Shown here: positions 41,250 through 50,234 of the stretch, piece after piece
Numbering within the stretch: position 1 is the first letter of the stretch
How the letters are laid out: each line of letters opens with the position of its first letter
Assembly: GCA_001689445.1 (NCBI GenBank)
Contig: LUJN01000008.1
Location: 1 to 64,000, forward strand
DNA length: 64,000 bases
From: Bacteroidales bacterium M3
GTDB lineage: Bacteria > Bacteroidota > Bacteroidia > Bacteroidales > Muribaculaceae
Direction: 5' to 3'
Notes under the pieces: model-generated
What the model saw: only the letters and a program-made list of their open reading frames with translations
Database searches by the model: none
What the model was told of the DNA's origin: nothing
Made by a program: the position numbers and the translations under genes

Positions 41250-42755
41250 ATGATTATCTTTGGCATATTTTTTCAGAAGTATATGATGACACTTTCCCCA
41301 GTCTTGCGCAAAACCGCCTATGTGACGACAGCCGTGATGCTGTTGCTGATACTTGCCCGGGTGCGCGTCCACGACATGTCGATGCGCACCGACCTACATG
41401 CCGATGAGGTGTACTCGCTGATGCTCGCGCAGTGCAACCCCTCCTACTCCACCCTGCCGCCCGACGGATGCTATAGCGGTGCCGAACTGAAGGAAATACT
41501 TGCCGAGCGGCACTCGGCAGGCGAAGATATAGCGAGGCTGTGGCTCAACAACGGCGACACGCCCCACGCCAGCCTATATTATATGGCCCTGAGGCTGGCA
41601 TTGGGCAACTATGACCATTGGGACCCGTCGGGGCTGGCATGGCGCGGAGGGATGCTAAACATGCTGTTTTTCATCCTATCATACCTGCTGCTGTGGACTA
41701 TCGTGAGGCGACTATACGGGGAGAGCATTCTGCTGACGCTCGCCACATTGGCCACGGCGTTTGGCAACACGATGGCAATCAACAACACGCTTCTCGTACG
41801 GGAGTACCAGATGGCCGAGACCTTTCTACTGTTGTTTACACTCATAGCGGTCGAGATCATAATATCCATGCGGCACGGCGAACCCATCCTCCCACGACGA
41901 TGGGTGATGATGGGCTTGGCGGTCGCCCTGGCGATGTCGACCGGCTACCTCAACGCCTACTATATAATAATGGTGAGTGCGGGAATCACGATAGCGGCAT
42001 GGCGATATTCACGCCGTAGGGAAATAGCCATCCTCACCGGGACGCTCGCAGGGGGAGTCATACTTGCATGGGCACTGTACGCGGGATTTTTCAACTTCGT
42101 GCTACACAAGAGCGTTCACACGTCACGCGCCTTTGGCTCGCTACGTGGGGCAGTGACACTGACATTTGTCCGTGACATAGCCTACGGACTGTTCACGATG
42201 GCCGGAGTGAGGCTCGCCGCCATCGTGCTGATAGCCGCGCTGATATTCAAGGGAGGTCGGCTGCGGCTCGTCAAGAGCCCCGACATGCCGTGGCTGCCGA
42301 TTGTGGCAATGGTGGCAATGCTTGCCGTGCAATATACGTCGGTATTGAAGATGCCCCGCTACGGTTATCCCCTCGTGCCTATGGTGACGCTTATCGTGCC
42401 CCATCTGCTGTCGTGCGTGCCGCGCGAACTGCGGATAGTGTTCTCCATCGCCGCCCTCATATATTATCCCTACCGTGCCGTTTCGCGTCCGACAGTGCCG
42501 AGATACGGATGGGAGCAGACTTCAAAGCTGCTTAAAGAGCCGGCCATGATATACGGCCTGAACCCCAATGAGCTGGTATTGGTGTCACCATGCCTCAACG
42601 ACTCTACAACCTATAAGATAAGCTCGGCATGCGTACTCAATGCCGACACCGTGACGCGTATGGTGAGCCGCCAAGTGCAATTCCCGGCAGGCCTGCGTGT
42701 GAAAAGCGCGCCCGTGGCAGGACGCCACATAAAGCTCTACGTCATTGAAAAGTGA
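41250..42755 (+). CDS. Polytopic membrane protein, probable GT-C glycosyltransferase
   Basis: This protein of up to 501 residues has about 10 membrane helices. An acidic pair after the first helix (L-H-A-D-E-V-Y-S) resembles the D-E motif of GT-C enzymes that use polyprenyl-phosphate sugars. A 70-residue extracytoplasmic loop follows, and a soluble C-terminal domain begins near residue 420. Two later in-frame ATGs (41283, 41286) are alternative starts. It is divergent from a family 2 glycosyltransferase. The GT-C call rests on topology and the acidic motif only. Confidence 0.6.
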   Translation: MIIFGIFFQKYMMTLSPVLRKTAYVTTAVMLLLILARVRVHDMSMRTDLHADEVYSLMLAQCNPSYSTLPPDGCYSGAELKEILAERHSAGEDIARLWLNNGDTPHASLYYMALRLALGNYDHWDPSGLAWRGGMLNMLFFILSYLLLWTIVRRLYGESILLTLATLATAFGNTMAINNTLLVREYQMAETFLLLFTLIAVEIIISMRHGEPILPRRWVMMGLAVALAMSTGYLNAYYIIMVSAGITIAAWRYSRRREIAILTGTLAGGVILAWALYAGFFNFVLHKSVHTSRAFGSLRGAVTLTFVRDIAYGLFTMAGVRLAAIVLIAALIFKGGRLRLVKSPDMPWLPIVAMVAMLAVQYTSVLKMPRYGYPLVPMVTLIVPHLLSCVPRELRIVFSIAALIYYPYRAVSRPTVPRYGWEQTSKLLKEPAMIYGLNPNELVLVSPCLNDSTTYKISSACVLNADTVTRMVSRQVQFPAGLRVKSAPVAGRHIKLYVIEK

Positions 42756-42797
42756 GTCATTATAATGACTTATAATGATTTATAAGAACCTATAATG

Positions 42798-44330
42798 CTA
42801 CTCGTAGTCGTCGGGCGTGTCCTCCTCGTCGGCGGTCATGTCATCGCGCCAACGCTGCAAGGTGAATGTGAACATCAGTCCACCCCCCGGGCGGTTGGAG
42901 ACTTTGATTGTCCCCCCATGGGCCACTATAGTGTTCTTGACAATCGGCAACCCGAGACCGGTGCCGCCGTTTTTGCGGGAACGCCCTTTGTCGATGCGGA
43001 AGAAACGCTCAAACAAATGGGGCAAATACTCGTCGGCCACCCCCACTCCGTTATCCCAAAACTCGAATGTGTACAGACGGTCGGTCACGTCGATGCAACG
43101 TATGCCTATCTCGGAGCCACGGGAATAGGCCTCGGCATTGCGCACAAGGTTGGACAACGCCCCATAGAGTAGACTCTGGTTGCCCTTGACCATGCAGTCG
43201 ACCGGAATATCGTGGACAAACTTCATGCCGTCGAGCAAAGGCGACTTCTCAAGCTCTCCCGCTATCGAGAAGACGAGCGAATGGAAGTTGAGCGACTCAA
43301 ACATCAGTATCTTCTTCCCCTCCTCAAGGCGGGTTATGGTCGACAGGTCGTTGAGCAGCGAGCAGAGACGGTTCATGTGCTGCTGGGCCTTGAGCAGAAA
43401 GTTCCGTCTCAGCCCCTCGTCCATATCCTCATTTTCCACTATCGAGTCGAGATACCCCTTTATCGCCCCTACGGGAGTCTTAAGCTCGTGGGATATATTG
43501 TTGGTCAGTTGCTTCTTGAGACGCATCTTCTCCTCTGTCGCCGCTATGGCAACGCGATGCTCCTCCTCGGTGGCCTCGATGGCCTTTATCTTCTCGCGGT
43601 AGAGATGCACAATCTCGCGCGATATATCGCCAAGCTCATCATGGGGAAAAGCGTCGTCGGCCACAAAATCCTTGTCGCGGGCGGCACGGTTGGCAAAGTC
43701 GCGCAACAGCCTGACGTTCTTGCTGACGACCGAGGATGTTATAAAGGCGATTACAGTCACTATCACCGACAGGGTAAGGATGAAAATCCACATGCCGGAG
43801 CCTGTCGACAGGGCCGACGCGACAGTGACCGAGTAGGGCAACGAGGTGAACACCTCAATCTTGCCGTCGGAACTCGTGTGGGATGAAAACAGGAACTCGT
43901 GGTCGATATCGTAGACGCCCGAGTCGTCATGGGGCACGCTCTTGCGCAGGAATGAACCCACACCCCACTCCTCGGCATGGAGCAACTCCTCGGCCATGCT
44001 GCCGTCGGCCGCCGTGCGGGGCAGCAACTGGCCGATGGTGTAGATGGGGACATTGCGCTCGTCATAGACGGTGATACGCAACCCCGAATACACGTTGTCG
44101 GAGAAATACCGGCTTATAAACAGCATGAACTGATTGATGTCTATGTCGGCCTCATAGGCATCCATGATGCGGCTGTTGATGAGCGACAGCTGCTCCTTGA
44201 TGTTGTTGACGCGATATTCCCGCTCACGGTCATACTGGAAGATGGCCATCACGAGTATGATGCCCCACAGCATGACCACCAGCGGTATGAAGAGCCGCCA
44301 ACGGTAACTAATATGTCTCCTTAAAGCCAT
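42798..44330 (-). CDS. Sensor histidine kinase
   Basis: This 510-residue membrane kinase has a first transmembrane helix (residues 10-30), a periplasmic sensor (about 31-175), and a second helix (about 178-200). A HAMP-like linker and coiled coil follow, then an H box N-I-S-H-E-L-K-T-P (phosphoacceptor His, about residue 278). The ATPase domain has N box N-L-V-R-N-A-E-A-Y, G1 D-N-G-V-G-V, F box F-E-R-F-F and G2 G-G-T-G-L-G-L. The acidic C-terminus (E-E-D-T-P-D-D-Y-E) is unusual. It overlaps the response regulator gene by 23 bases. The signal is unknown. Confidence 0.93.
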   Translation of the reverse strand: MALRRHISYRWRLFIPLVVMLWGIILVMAIFQYDREREYRVNNIKEQLSLINSRIMDAYEADIDINQFMLFISRYFSDNVYSGLRITVYDERNVPIYTIGQLLPRTAADGSMAEELLHAEEWGVGSFLRKSVPHDDSGVYDIDHEFLFSSHTSSDGKIEVFTSLPYSVTVASALSTGSGMWIFILTLSVIVTVIAFITSSVVSKNVRLLRDFANRAARDKDFVADDAFPHDELGDISREIVHLYREKIKAIEATEEEHRVAIAATEEKMRLKKQLTNNISHELKTPVGAIKGYLDSIVENEDMDEGLRRNFLLKAQQHMNRLCSLLNDLSTITRLEEGKKILMFESLNFHSLVFSIAGELEKSPLLDGMKFVHDIPVDCMVKGNQSLLYGALSNLVRNAEAYSRGSEIGIRCIDVTDRLYTFEFWDNGVGVADEYLPHLFERFFRIDKGRSRKNGGTGLGLPIVKNTIVAHGGTIKVSNRPGGGLMFTFTLQRWRDDMTADEEDTPDDYE

Positions 44331-45018
44331 ATCCGAAGCCGAGGCGCGTGATGATATTGTTGCCGTACTCCCCGAGCTTCTTGCGCAGGCGCGCGATGTT
44401 GGTGTCTATGGTGCGGTTGGTCACCACGACATCATCGGGCCACACCGACTTTATAATCTCCTGACGGGAGTAGATGCGGTTGCGGTGGGTCATGAAAAAC
44501 AGCAGAATCTCAAACTCGGTCTTCGTCAGGTCGAGCGGCTCGCCATTGAGATAGCTTATCTTCTCGTTGCGGTCGACCCGCAGGGTCTTGAAAGCGATGT
44601 CAGGCTCATGGCCGCTCTGCGAGCGGTTGTAGATAATCTGGTCGGATATATGGCTGCGACGCAATACCGCACGCACACGCGCCAACACCTCACTGACGTT
44701 GAAAGGCTTGGTTATATAGTCGTCGGCACCTATGTTAAGCCCCATCACGGTATCCTCCTCGTCGTTGAGTGCCGAGCAGAATATGATAGGCTTGTTCTCG
44801 GTGGCAGTGTTGTTCTTCAGACGCTTGGCGAGGTCAAATCCGCTGATGTTGTCCATCATTATGTCAAGGATAAAAAGGGAATAGCTGGGGAGGTCCATCG
44901 TCAGTGCCTCCTCGCCGCCGAGAGCATAATCGACCTCGTAGCCATCCTTCTCGAGATTGTATTTCAGAATCTCGCACATGGACTCCTCATCGTCAACAAC
45001 AAGTATCTTGATTCTCAT
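44308..45018 (-). CDS. OmpR/PhoB-family response regulator
   Basis: This 236-residue regulator has a receiver domain (residues 1-120) with acidic pocket D-D-E, phosphoacceptor Asp in F-I-L-D-I-M-M near residue 52, the Ser in F-C-S-A, and Lys in I-T-K-P-F near residue 105. A winged-helix DNA-binding domain follows (about 140-236, ending G-F-G-Y-G-F-K). It is co-transcribed with the kinase. A short RNA unit lies divergently upstream (45139-45211). Confidence 0.95.
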   Translation of the reverse strand: MRIKILVVDDEESMCEILKYNLEKDGYEVDYALGGEEALTMDLPSYSLFILDIMMDNISGFDLAKRLKNNTATENKPIIFCSALNDEEDTVMGLNIGADDYITKPFNVSEVLARVRAVLRRSHISDQIIYNRSQSGHEPDIAFKTLRVDRNEKISYLNGEPLDLTKTEFEILLFFMTHRNRIYSRQEIIKSVWPDDVVVTNRTIDTNIARLRKKLGEYGNNIITRLGFGYGFKETY

Positions 45019-45125
45019 CGTTCTATTAATAAGTTCATTTACACGGTATTACACCAATTCAAACTGTTAAAGACGGTTAATAGGCGAACCTTCCCGCCCC
45101 CATGCTGTTTTGAAAGTATAATTAC

Positions 45126-45133
45126 TATATTTG
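45126..45133 (+). promoter_or_regulatory. -7 box of short RNA unit 3
   Basis: TATATTTG fits TAnnTTTG. The nearest TTTG is only 13 bases upstream, so the -33 part is unclear. Confidence 0.5.
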
Positions 45134-45138
45134 CACTG

Positions 45139-45211
45139 TGTTTTTCATGGTATTAGATTTAAGGTTAAAAATAGTCCGGTTGTCGTGAGACAGCCGGTCT
45201 TTCTTTTTTTG
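45139..45211 (+). ncRNA. Short promoter-to-terminator RNA unit, copy 3
   Basis: On the plus strand the unit reads GTTTTTCATGGTATTAGATT, AAGGTTAAAAA, then stem CCGGTTGTC/GACAGCCGG (45176-45197) with a GTGA tetraloop and a T-rich tail. It has the same layout as copies 1 and 2. It sits in the 306-base gap between the response regulator and ApbE, oriented away from the regulator. The rest of that gap shows nothing else. Confidence 0.6.
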
Positions 45212-45324
45212 ACAGACCGTCAACACTGACGCCATCAACAAAAGCCGCGCCAAGCGCGTAATGCAAAGTTAATAAATCCCCGGATATATACAAAGGATTA
45301 ACAGCATTGTAACAGGAAACACCG

Positions 45325-46332
45325 CTATTGCACCCTTGGAAAGCCGGGAGACGCCACCATAGCCATCCCGCCTATGCTGTCGCGGCTCACCAACAACGCC
45401 TCAACACCCTCCATAGACCGTATCATCGCCATGGCACTATCCGGCTCCATAGCCATACATGCCGTGGCGAGCGCGTCAGCCGTCATGCATGAGGGGGCGA
45501 CTACCGTGGCGCTCAACATTGCCGACCGGCGCGGATATCCCGTATGGGGGTCGATAGTGTGGCCTACACGCCCCGACGGGGTCTCCCGGTAATTGCGGTA
45601 ATTGCCTGAGGTAGCGACTCCGCCGCCCGGCGGCAACCCAATCACCGCCATGCGCTCATGGACAAGAGTGTCGGACACCACCGGCGCATCCACCATGACA
45701 CGCCACTCCCCGCCGCGAGGCGAAACTCCTCCGGCGGCAATCTCCCCCCCTATCTCCACAAGATAGTCCCGGCAACCGTTGCGCCGCAACATCGCGGCCA
45801 CACGGTCGCAGCCATACCCCTTGGCGATGGCGCTGAAGTCAAACTTAGTGTCGGGATGACGCCTGATAAGCCGCAGCCCGTCGAGGCGACATTCACGTAT
45901 GCCGACAGTGGCAAGCGCGCTGTCAATACGCGCCTGCGACGGCTCGCCGACAACCTTGCGACGGCCAAAGCCCCACAGGTCGACAAGAGGCCACACGGTA
46001 GGGTCAAAAGCCCCGCCGCTGGCAGCCGCCACGCGCTTTGCCTCGGCAAACACCTCGGCAAACGCCGAGTCGACCTCGGACAGCTCACCACGATTGACCC
46101 GGCTCACCACCGACGAGTCGCAGAACGCCGACAACGACAGTTCAACGCGCCGCATTTCCCGTCGCACCGAGTCGTCAAGCTCTCTATCGGCACGATAGGT
46201 GATGTTATAGGCCGTTCCCCACACGGCCCCCGCCGTCTTGCGGTAACCCTCCTCGCGGCAGGAAACTAATACCGTGGACAGCAAAGCGATAAGGAGGAAA
46301 ATATTGTATTGTGACGTGGAATTGCGGTGCAT
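45325..46332 (-). CDS. apbE: FAD:protein FMN transferase, lipoprotein
   Basis: This 335-residue ApbE-family flavin transferase attaches FMN to Thr residues of exported proteins such as Nqr/Rnf subunits. It has a lipoprotein signal (V-L-V-S-C, Cys25), a W-G-T-A-Y-N-I-T-Y start, F-D-P-T-V near residue 110, D-F-S-A-I-A-K-G-Y-G near residue 165, and the H-T-I-D-P-H-T-G-Y-P catalytic/Mg segment near residue 263. It acts outside the cytoplasmic membrane. No Nqr or Rnf gene is in the window. Confidence 0.93.
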   Translation of the reverse strand: MHRNSTSQYNIFLLIALLSTVLVSCREEGYRKTAGAVWGTAYNITYRADRELDDSVRREMRRVELSLSAFCDSSVVSRVNRGELSEVDSAFAEVFAEAKRVAAASGGAFDPTVWPLVDLWGFGRRKVVGEPSQARIDSALATVGIRECRLDGLRLIRRHPDTKFDFSAIAKGYGCDRVAAMLRRNGCRDYLVEIGGEIAAGGVSPRGGEWRVMVDAPVVSDTLVHERMAVIGLPPGGGVATSGNYRNYRETPSGRVGHTIDPHTGYPRRSAMLSATVVAPSCMTADALATACMAMEPDSAMAMIRSMEGVEALLVSRDSIGGMAMVASPGFPRVQ

Positions 46333-46377
46333 AGGCTTAATACCGATTAAATTTTATGTCAAAAATAGCTAAAAACA

Positions 46378-46411
46378 TTTGAACTTTATCGCCAAAAGAG
46401 TGTTATATTTG
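46378..46411 (+). promoter_or_regulatory. Promoter of the DJ-1 gene
   Basis: TTTG (46378-46381), 22 bases, TATATTTG (46404-46411). The spacing is slightly long. Confidence 0.55.
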
Positions 46412-46492
46412 CATTAATCATGAAAATATGGAATCATAACCATATTCAGTATCCATTTTTCTAACCCTTCACTTAAACCTAATTTTGCCAAA

Positions 46493-47065
46493 ATGAAACA
46501 ATCGTTAATCTTTCTCGCCAACGGCTTTGAGGAGACCGAGGCCATTGCCGTAATCGACATCATGCGCCGCGCAGGCATGGATATAAAGTCAGTGTCAATC
46601 ACCGACGCCCATGAGGTAACAGGGGCACACGGTGTGACAGTAAACGCCGACATGCTCATATCGGAAGTGACCGACAGCAACCCCGAGTGGATCATCCTTC
46701 CTGGCGGCATGCCGGGCGCAACCCACCTGTCGGAGTGTGCCGCGCTCAACGACATGCTGCTCCATCAGGCCAAACACGGCAAGATAGCCGCCATATGCGC
46801 ATCCCCTGCCGTAGTGCTCGCCCCGCTCGGCATACTTGACGGAAAGCGTGCCACATGCTATCCGGGATTTGAGAAAAAATGTCCTAAAGCTTGTATGGCC
46901 GACGAGCCGGTAGTCGCCACCGACCGCATCATCACAGCCAACGGACCGGCTGCGGCATGCCTCTTCGGGCTGGCCATCGTGGCCAACTCGATGGGCGAGA
47001 ACATCGCCTATGAGGTTGGTAGCGCAATGCTGTTCCACCCGACACAGGAAAAATTTTATTTCTAA
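46493..47065 (+). CDS. DJ-1/PfpI family protein
   Basis: This 190-residue protein has the DJ-1/ThiJ fold. The conserved Glu is in F-E-E-T-E-A near residue 15, the nucleophile Cys in A-I-C-A-S-P near residue 101, and P-G-G-M-P-G-A near residue 71. Members are linked to glyoxal or oxidative-damage repair or to chaperone activity; the specific activity is unclear. It is a single gene with its own promoter, followed by a palindromic repeat. Confidence 0.9.
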   Translation: MKQSLIFLANGFEETEAIAVIDIMRRAGMDIKSVSITDAHEVTGAHGVTVNADMLISEVTDSNPEWIILPGGMPGATHLSECAALNDMLLHQAKHGKIAAICASPAVVLAPLGILDGKRATCYPGFEKKCPKACMADEPVVATDRIITANGPAAACLFGLAIVANSMGENIAYEVGSAMLFHPTQEKFYF

Positions 47066-47108
47066 CCTTAGAGGCCGGCTGTTGCTAAATCGGCTCATCG
47101 ACCGGTGA

Positions 47109-47246
47109 ATGTTGCAAAACTTACAAAATTGCAGTATCAAATGTAGGGTCGCGACCTGTCGCGACCGCGAATAGGCTGATTGTCAATATTGCAGCCATGC
47201 GGTCGCGACAGGTCGCGACCCTACTTTAACAGGCCGTTTTACAACA
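47109..47246. repeat. Modular palindromic intergenic repeat 6
   Basis: GTAGGGTCGCGACCTGTCGC (from 47143) and its inverse ending CGCGACCCTAC (to 47224) flank a 30-base centre. Outer flanks TGTTGCAAAACTT and TTTTACAACA are present. The core GTCGCGAC(A/C)(G/T)GTCGCGAC recurs at 55443. Confidence 0.7.
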
Positions 47247-47300
47247 TTCCATGGGAACAAATCCTCCGATACCGCAACGCACCTCACCCATATATATGAC

Positions 47301-48173
47301 ATGAGACTGAACGGACGAAGAGAAAGCTCCAACGTCGATGACAGGCGCGGGAGCGGAGGAGGAGGCCGCCTGGCGCGAATAGGCGGCGGTGGCATAGGCG
47401 CGATAATCATCGCCGGGCTTATTGCATGGCTCACAGGCGGCAATCCGCTCGACGTGATAACGCAAAGCGGCGTGCTGTCACCCGCCACCACACAGGAGAC
47501 GGCCTACACTCCCACACAGGAGGAAGAAGAACTGGCGACATTTTCCAAACAGATATTGGCCGGGACCGAGGACGTCTGGACCGAACAATTCGCCAATATG
47601 GGCCTCACCTACGAGCCTCCAAAGCTTGTGCTGTTCAATGGCTCGGTCAACTCGGGCTGCGGATACGCGTCGTCACAGACCGGGCCGTTCTACTGCTCGG
47701 CCGACCAATCGGTCTACATCGACCTGTCGTTTTTCTCCAACATGCGCCGCGACCTCGGCGCTGACGGGGACTTCGCCTATGCCTATGTGATAGCCCATGA
47801 GGTCGGGCACCATGTGCAATATCTGCTCGGGACACTCGACAAGGCCCATAACCGCATGTCGCAGGTGAGCGAAAAGGAGAGCAACCGCCTGTCGGTGAGG
47901 CTCGAACTACAGGCCGACTACTATGCCGGCGTATGGGCCTATCACGACAACCGCATGTTCAACTCGCTTGAGGAGGGAGACATAGAGGAGGCCGTCAACG
48001 CCGCCCAAAAGATTGGCGACGACTACCTGCAACGCAAAGCCCAAGGGTATACCGTGCCCGACGCCTTCAACCACGGCACGTCGGAGCAGCGTGTGCGGTG
48101 GCTCTCCAAGGGCCTCTCGACCGGCGATGTCGCCGCCGGCGACACATTCTCCCCACGCTACGAGGCACTTTAG
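47301..48173 (+). CDS. Neutral zinc metallopeptidase (YpfJ family)
   Basis: This 290-residue membrane-anchored protein has an Arg/Gly-rich N-terminus, one transmembrane helix (about residues 35-55), and a zinc peptidase domain with H-E-V-G-H-H-V-Q near residue 173 and E-L-Q-A-D-Y-Y-A-G near residue 208. Family features C-G-Y-A-S-S and G-P-F-Y-C (paired Cys) are present. The substrate is unknown. It is flanked by repeat elements on both sides. Confidence 0.9.
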   Translation: MRLNGRRESSNVDDRRGSGGGGRLARIGGGGIGAIIIAGLIAWLTGGNPLDVITQSGVLSPATTQETAYTPTQEEEELATFSKQILAGTEDVWTEQFANMGLTYEPPKLVLFNGSVNSGCGYASSQTGPFYCSADQSVYIDLSFFSNMRRDLGADGDFAYAYVIAHEVGHHVQYLLGTLDKAHNRMSQVSEKESNRLSVRLELQADYYAGVWAYHDNRMFNSLEEGDIEEAVNAAQKIGDDYLQRKAQGYTVPDAFNHGTSEQRVRWLSKGLSTGDVAAGDTFSPRYEAL

Positions 48174-48176
48174 CGA

Positions 48177-48270
48177 GTGCACAGTTCAAAGTGCAGAGTT
48201 CAGAGTTTTCATAGTTGCATTTCCACTGTGAACTGTGAACTATGAACTGTGCACTTTGAGCTGTGCACTG
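48177..48270. repeat. Simple repeat of GTGCA/GAACT words
   Basis: Variants of AAGTGCAGAGTTCAGAG and GAACTGTGAACTATGAACTG fill the first 100 bases after the peptidase gene. The words match those at 19172 and 17447. Confidence 0.55.
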
Positions 48271-48319
48271 TAGCCGGCGCCCATTTGCCGCCGGCTACAA
48301 AATCTTTTTGGGCAAAAAA

Positions 48320-48350
48320 TTGTTATAGTCAAAGAAATGGATTAAATTTG
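48320..48350 (+). promoter_or_regulatory. Promoter of the pseudouridine synthase gene
   Basis: TTG (48320-48322), 20 bases, TAAATTTG (48343-48350). The leader is about 160 nt and otherwise featureless. Confidence 0.75.
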
Positions 48351-48517
48351 CACCCGACAAAGGTTGCGGCCGGCCAGTCGCGATGTGCAGATGTAGTAGT
48401 ACCACCATTCATAACTGTAGGCCGTATTCATTCCAATTGATAAAACAACATATCTTTAACTATAACCACCAACACCTTAGAGAATAGCCGAGAGGCTGAA
48501 AAACAAATCTATAAAAT

Positions 48518-50137
48518 ATGGACAATAACGAGAAAAAGCCAAAACGCCCACGCATAGGCGAAAGCCGCACTTCGGGCACAGAGGGAAGTGAACCCAGATT
48601 TGACAACGCCGCGTCAAGCCAAGGCTCAGACTACACACCGGCCGACGGATCGTCGTCGGAAAACGGCTACAACGAGCGCCCATACCGCCAAAACGGGTAT
48701 AACCGTCAAGGCGGATACAACAACTACAACAATAACCGTCAGGGAGGGTACAACAACCGCTATAACAACAATGGCGGATACAACCGCTATAATAATAATG
48801 GCGGATACAACAACCGCTATAATAACAACGGCGGATACAACCGCTACAACAACCCCACAAGCGCTGACGGTGTAGAGGCCCACGCACGACAGGACTATTC
48901 CGCGACCTCATCAACCGAGGGACAGGAGGGCACAACATCCACCACGACCGAAGGACAGCAGACAGGCTACCAGCCCCGTCAGAACAACTACAACCGTCAG
49001 GGCGGATACAACAACTACAACAATAACCGCCAAGGCGGATATAACAACAACCGCCAGGGAGGCTACAACAACCAGGGCGGTTACAATAACAACCGTCAGG
49101 GCGGATATAACAACAACCGCCAGGGAGGTTACAACAATCAGGGCGGTTACAATAACAACCGCCAAGGCGGATATAACAACAACCGCCAAGGTGGATACAA
49201 CAACCAGGGCGGTTACAATAACAACCGTCAAGGTGGCTATAATAACAACCGTCAAGGCGGATACAACAACCAGGGCGGCTACAATAACAACCGTCAGGGT
49301 GGATACAACAACCGTCAGCAGCAGGGCGGAAAGCGCGGATTCCAGCAGCCACGTCAGGGCAAGAGCTTCGTGCCCCGTCCCAAGCGCATCGAGTATGAGA
49401 TGCCGCTGCCCGATCCCAACGAGCAGATACGCCTCAACAAGTTCATGGCCAATGCGGGCATATGCTCGCGCCGCGAGGCCGACGAGTTTATCCAGCAGGG
49501 CCTCGTGAAGGTCAACGGCACTCCCGTGACCGAGCTCGGCACCAAGATATCACACAGCGACACCGTCGAATACGACGGAAAGGTGGTGACACTTGAGAGC
49601 AAGTGCTACATCCTGCTCAACAAGCCGAAAGACTGCGTTACCACTAGCGATGACCCCAACGGCCGCATGACCGTGATGGATCTCGTGAAGGGAGCGTGCC
49701 CCGAGCGCATCTACCCCGTTGGACGCCTCGACCGCAACACCACCGGCGTGCTGCTGCTCACCAATGACGGCGACCTCGCTTCCAAGCTCACTCACCCCAA
49801 GTATGTGAAGAAGAAAATCTATCACGTGTGGGTCGACAAGGATATCTCCGAGGACGACATGCAGCGCATCGCCGACGGCATAGAGCTTGAGGACGGGCCC
49901 ATCCACGCCGACGCCATATCCTATGCCACCGAGACCGACCGCAATCAGGCCGGCATCGAGATACACTCGGGACGCAACCGCATCGTGCGCCGCATCTTCG
50001 AGTCGCTCGGCTACCACGTGACCAAGCTCGACCGCGTATACTTCGCCGGACTCACCAAGAAGAACCTGCCGCGCGGACGCTGGCGCTACCTGACTCAGGA
50101 GGAGGTCAACTTCCTGAAGATGGGCTCGTTTGAGTGA
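48518..50137 (+). CDS. RluB-like 23S rRNA pseudouridine synthase with Asn/Gly/Tyr repeat N-terminus
   Basis: This protein has 539 residues. Residues 1-300 are low complexity: a charged start, then N-N-R-Q-G-G-Y-type repeats. They end in four copies of a 22-residue unit (G-G-Y-N-N-N-R-Q twice, then G-G-Y-N-N-Q). An S4 RNA-binding domain (about 305-350, L-N-K-F-M-A-N-A-G-I-C-S-R-R) follows, then the RsuA/RluB catalytic domain with G-R-L-D-R-N-T-T-G near residue 402 (catalytic Asp) and G-R-N-R-I-V-R-R-I-F near residue 488. It probably modifies 23S rRNA. The repeat part is likely disordered and RNA-binding, as in RGG/YN-rich proteins. Bacteroidetes orthologues often carry such tails. Confidence 0.9.
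   Translation: MDNNEKKPKRPRIGESRTSGTEGSEPRFDNAASSQGSDYTPADGSSSENGYNERPYRQNGYNRQGGYNNYNNNRQGGYNNRYNNNGGYNRYNNNGGYNNRYNNNGGYNRYNNPTSADGVEAHARQDYSATSSTEGQEGTTSTTTEGQQTGYQPRQNNYNRQGGYNNYNNNRQGGYNNNRQGGYNNQGGYNNNRQGGYNNNRQGGYNNQGGYNNNRQGGYNNNRQGGYNNQGGYNNNRQGGYNNNRQGGYNNQGGYNNNRQGGYNNRQQQGGKRGFQQPRQGKSFVPRPKRIEYEMPLPDPNEQIRLNKFMANAGICSRREADEFIQQGLVKVNGTPVTELGTKISHSDTVEYDGKVVTLESKCYILLNKPKDCVTTSDDPNGRMTVMDLVKGACPERIYPVGRLDRNTTGVLLLTNDGDLASKLTHPKYVKKKIYHVWVDKDISEDDMQRIADGIELEDGPIHADAISYATETDRNQAGIEIHSGRNRIVRRIFESLGYHVTKLDRVYFAGLTKKNLPRGRWRYLTQEEVNFLKMGSFE
49024..49330 (+). repeat. Tandem 66-bp coding repeats in the pseudouridine synthase gene
   Basis: About four imperfect copies of a 66-bp unit encode G-G-Y-N-N-N-R-Q x2 plus G-G-Y-N-N-Q. 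Synonymous changes (CGT/CGC, CAG/CAA, GGA/GGC) between copies show it is maintained at protein level. It is not a CRISPR array. Confidence 0.8.
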
Positions 50138-50234
50138 TGACCTCAACACAGGCCCCGGGGAGTCGCCATGACCGTCCGGGGCCTGTTTCTATAATAAACC
50201 GATATACCAACCGATTTCCAATCATATCAAGGAG

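Noticed and set aside
49024..49330. CRISPR-like regular repeat
   Set aside because: The repeats are coding, contiguous without unique spacers, and in frame with the pseudouridine synthase.
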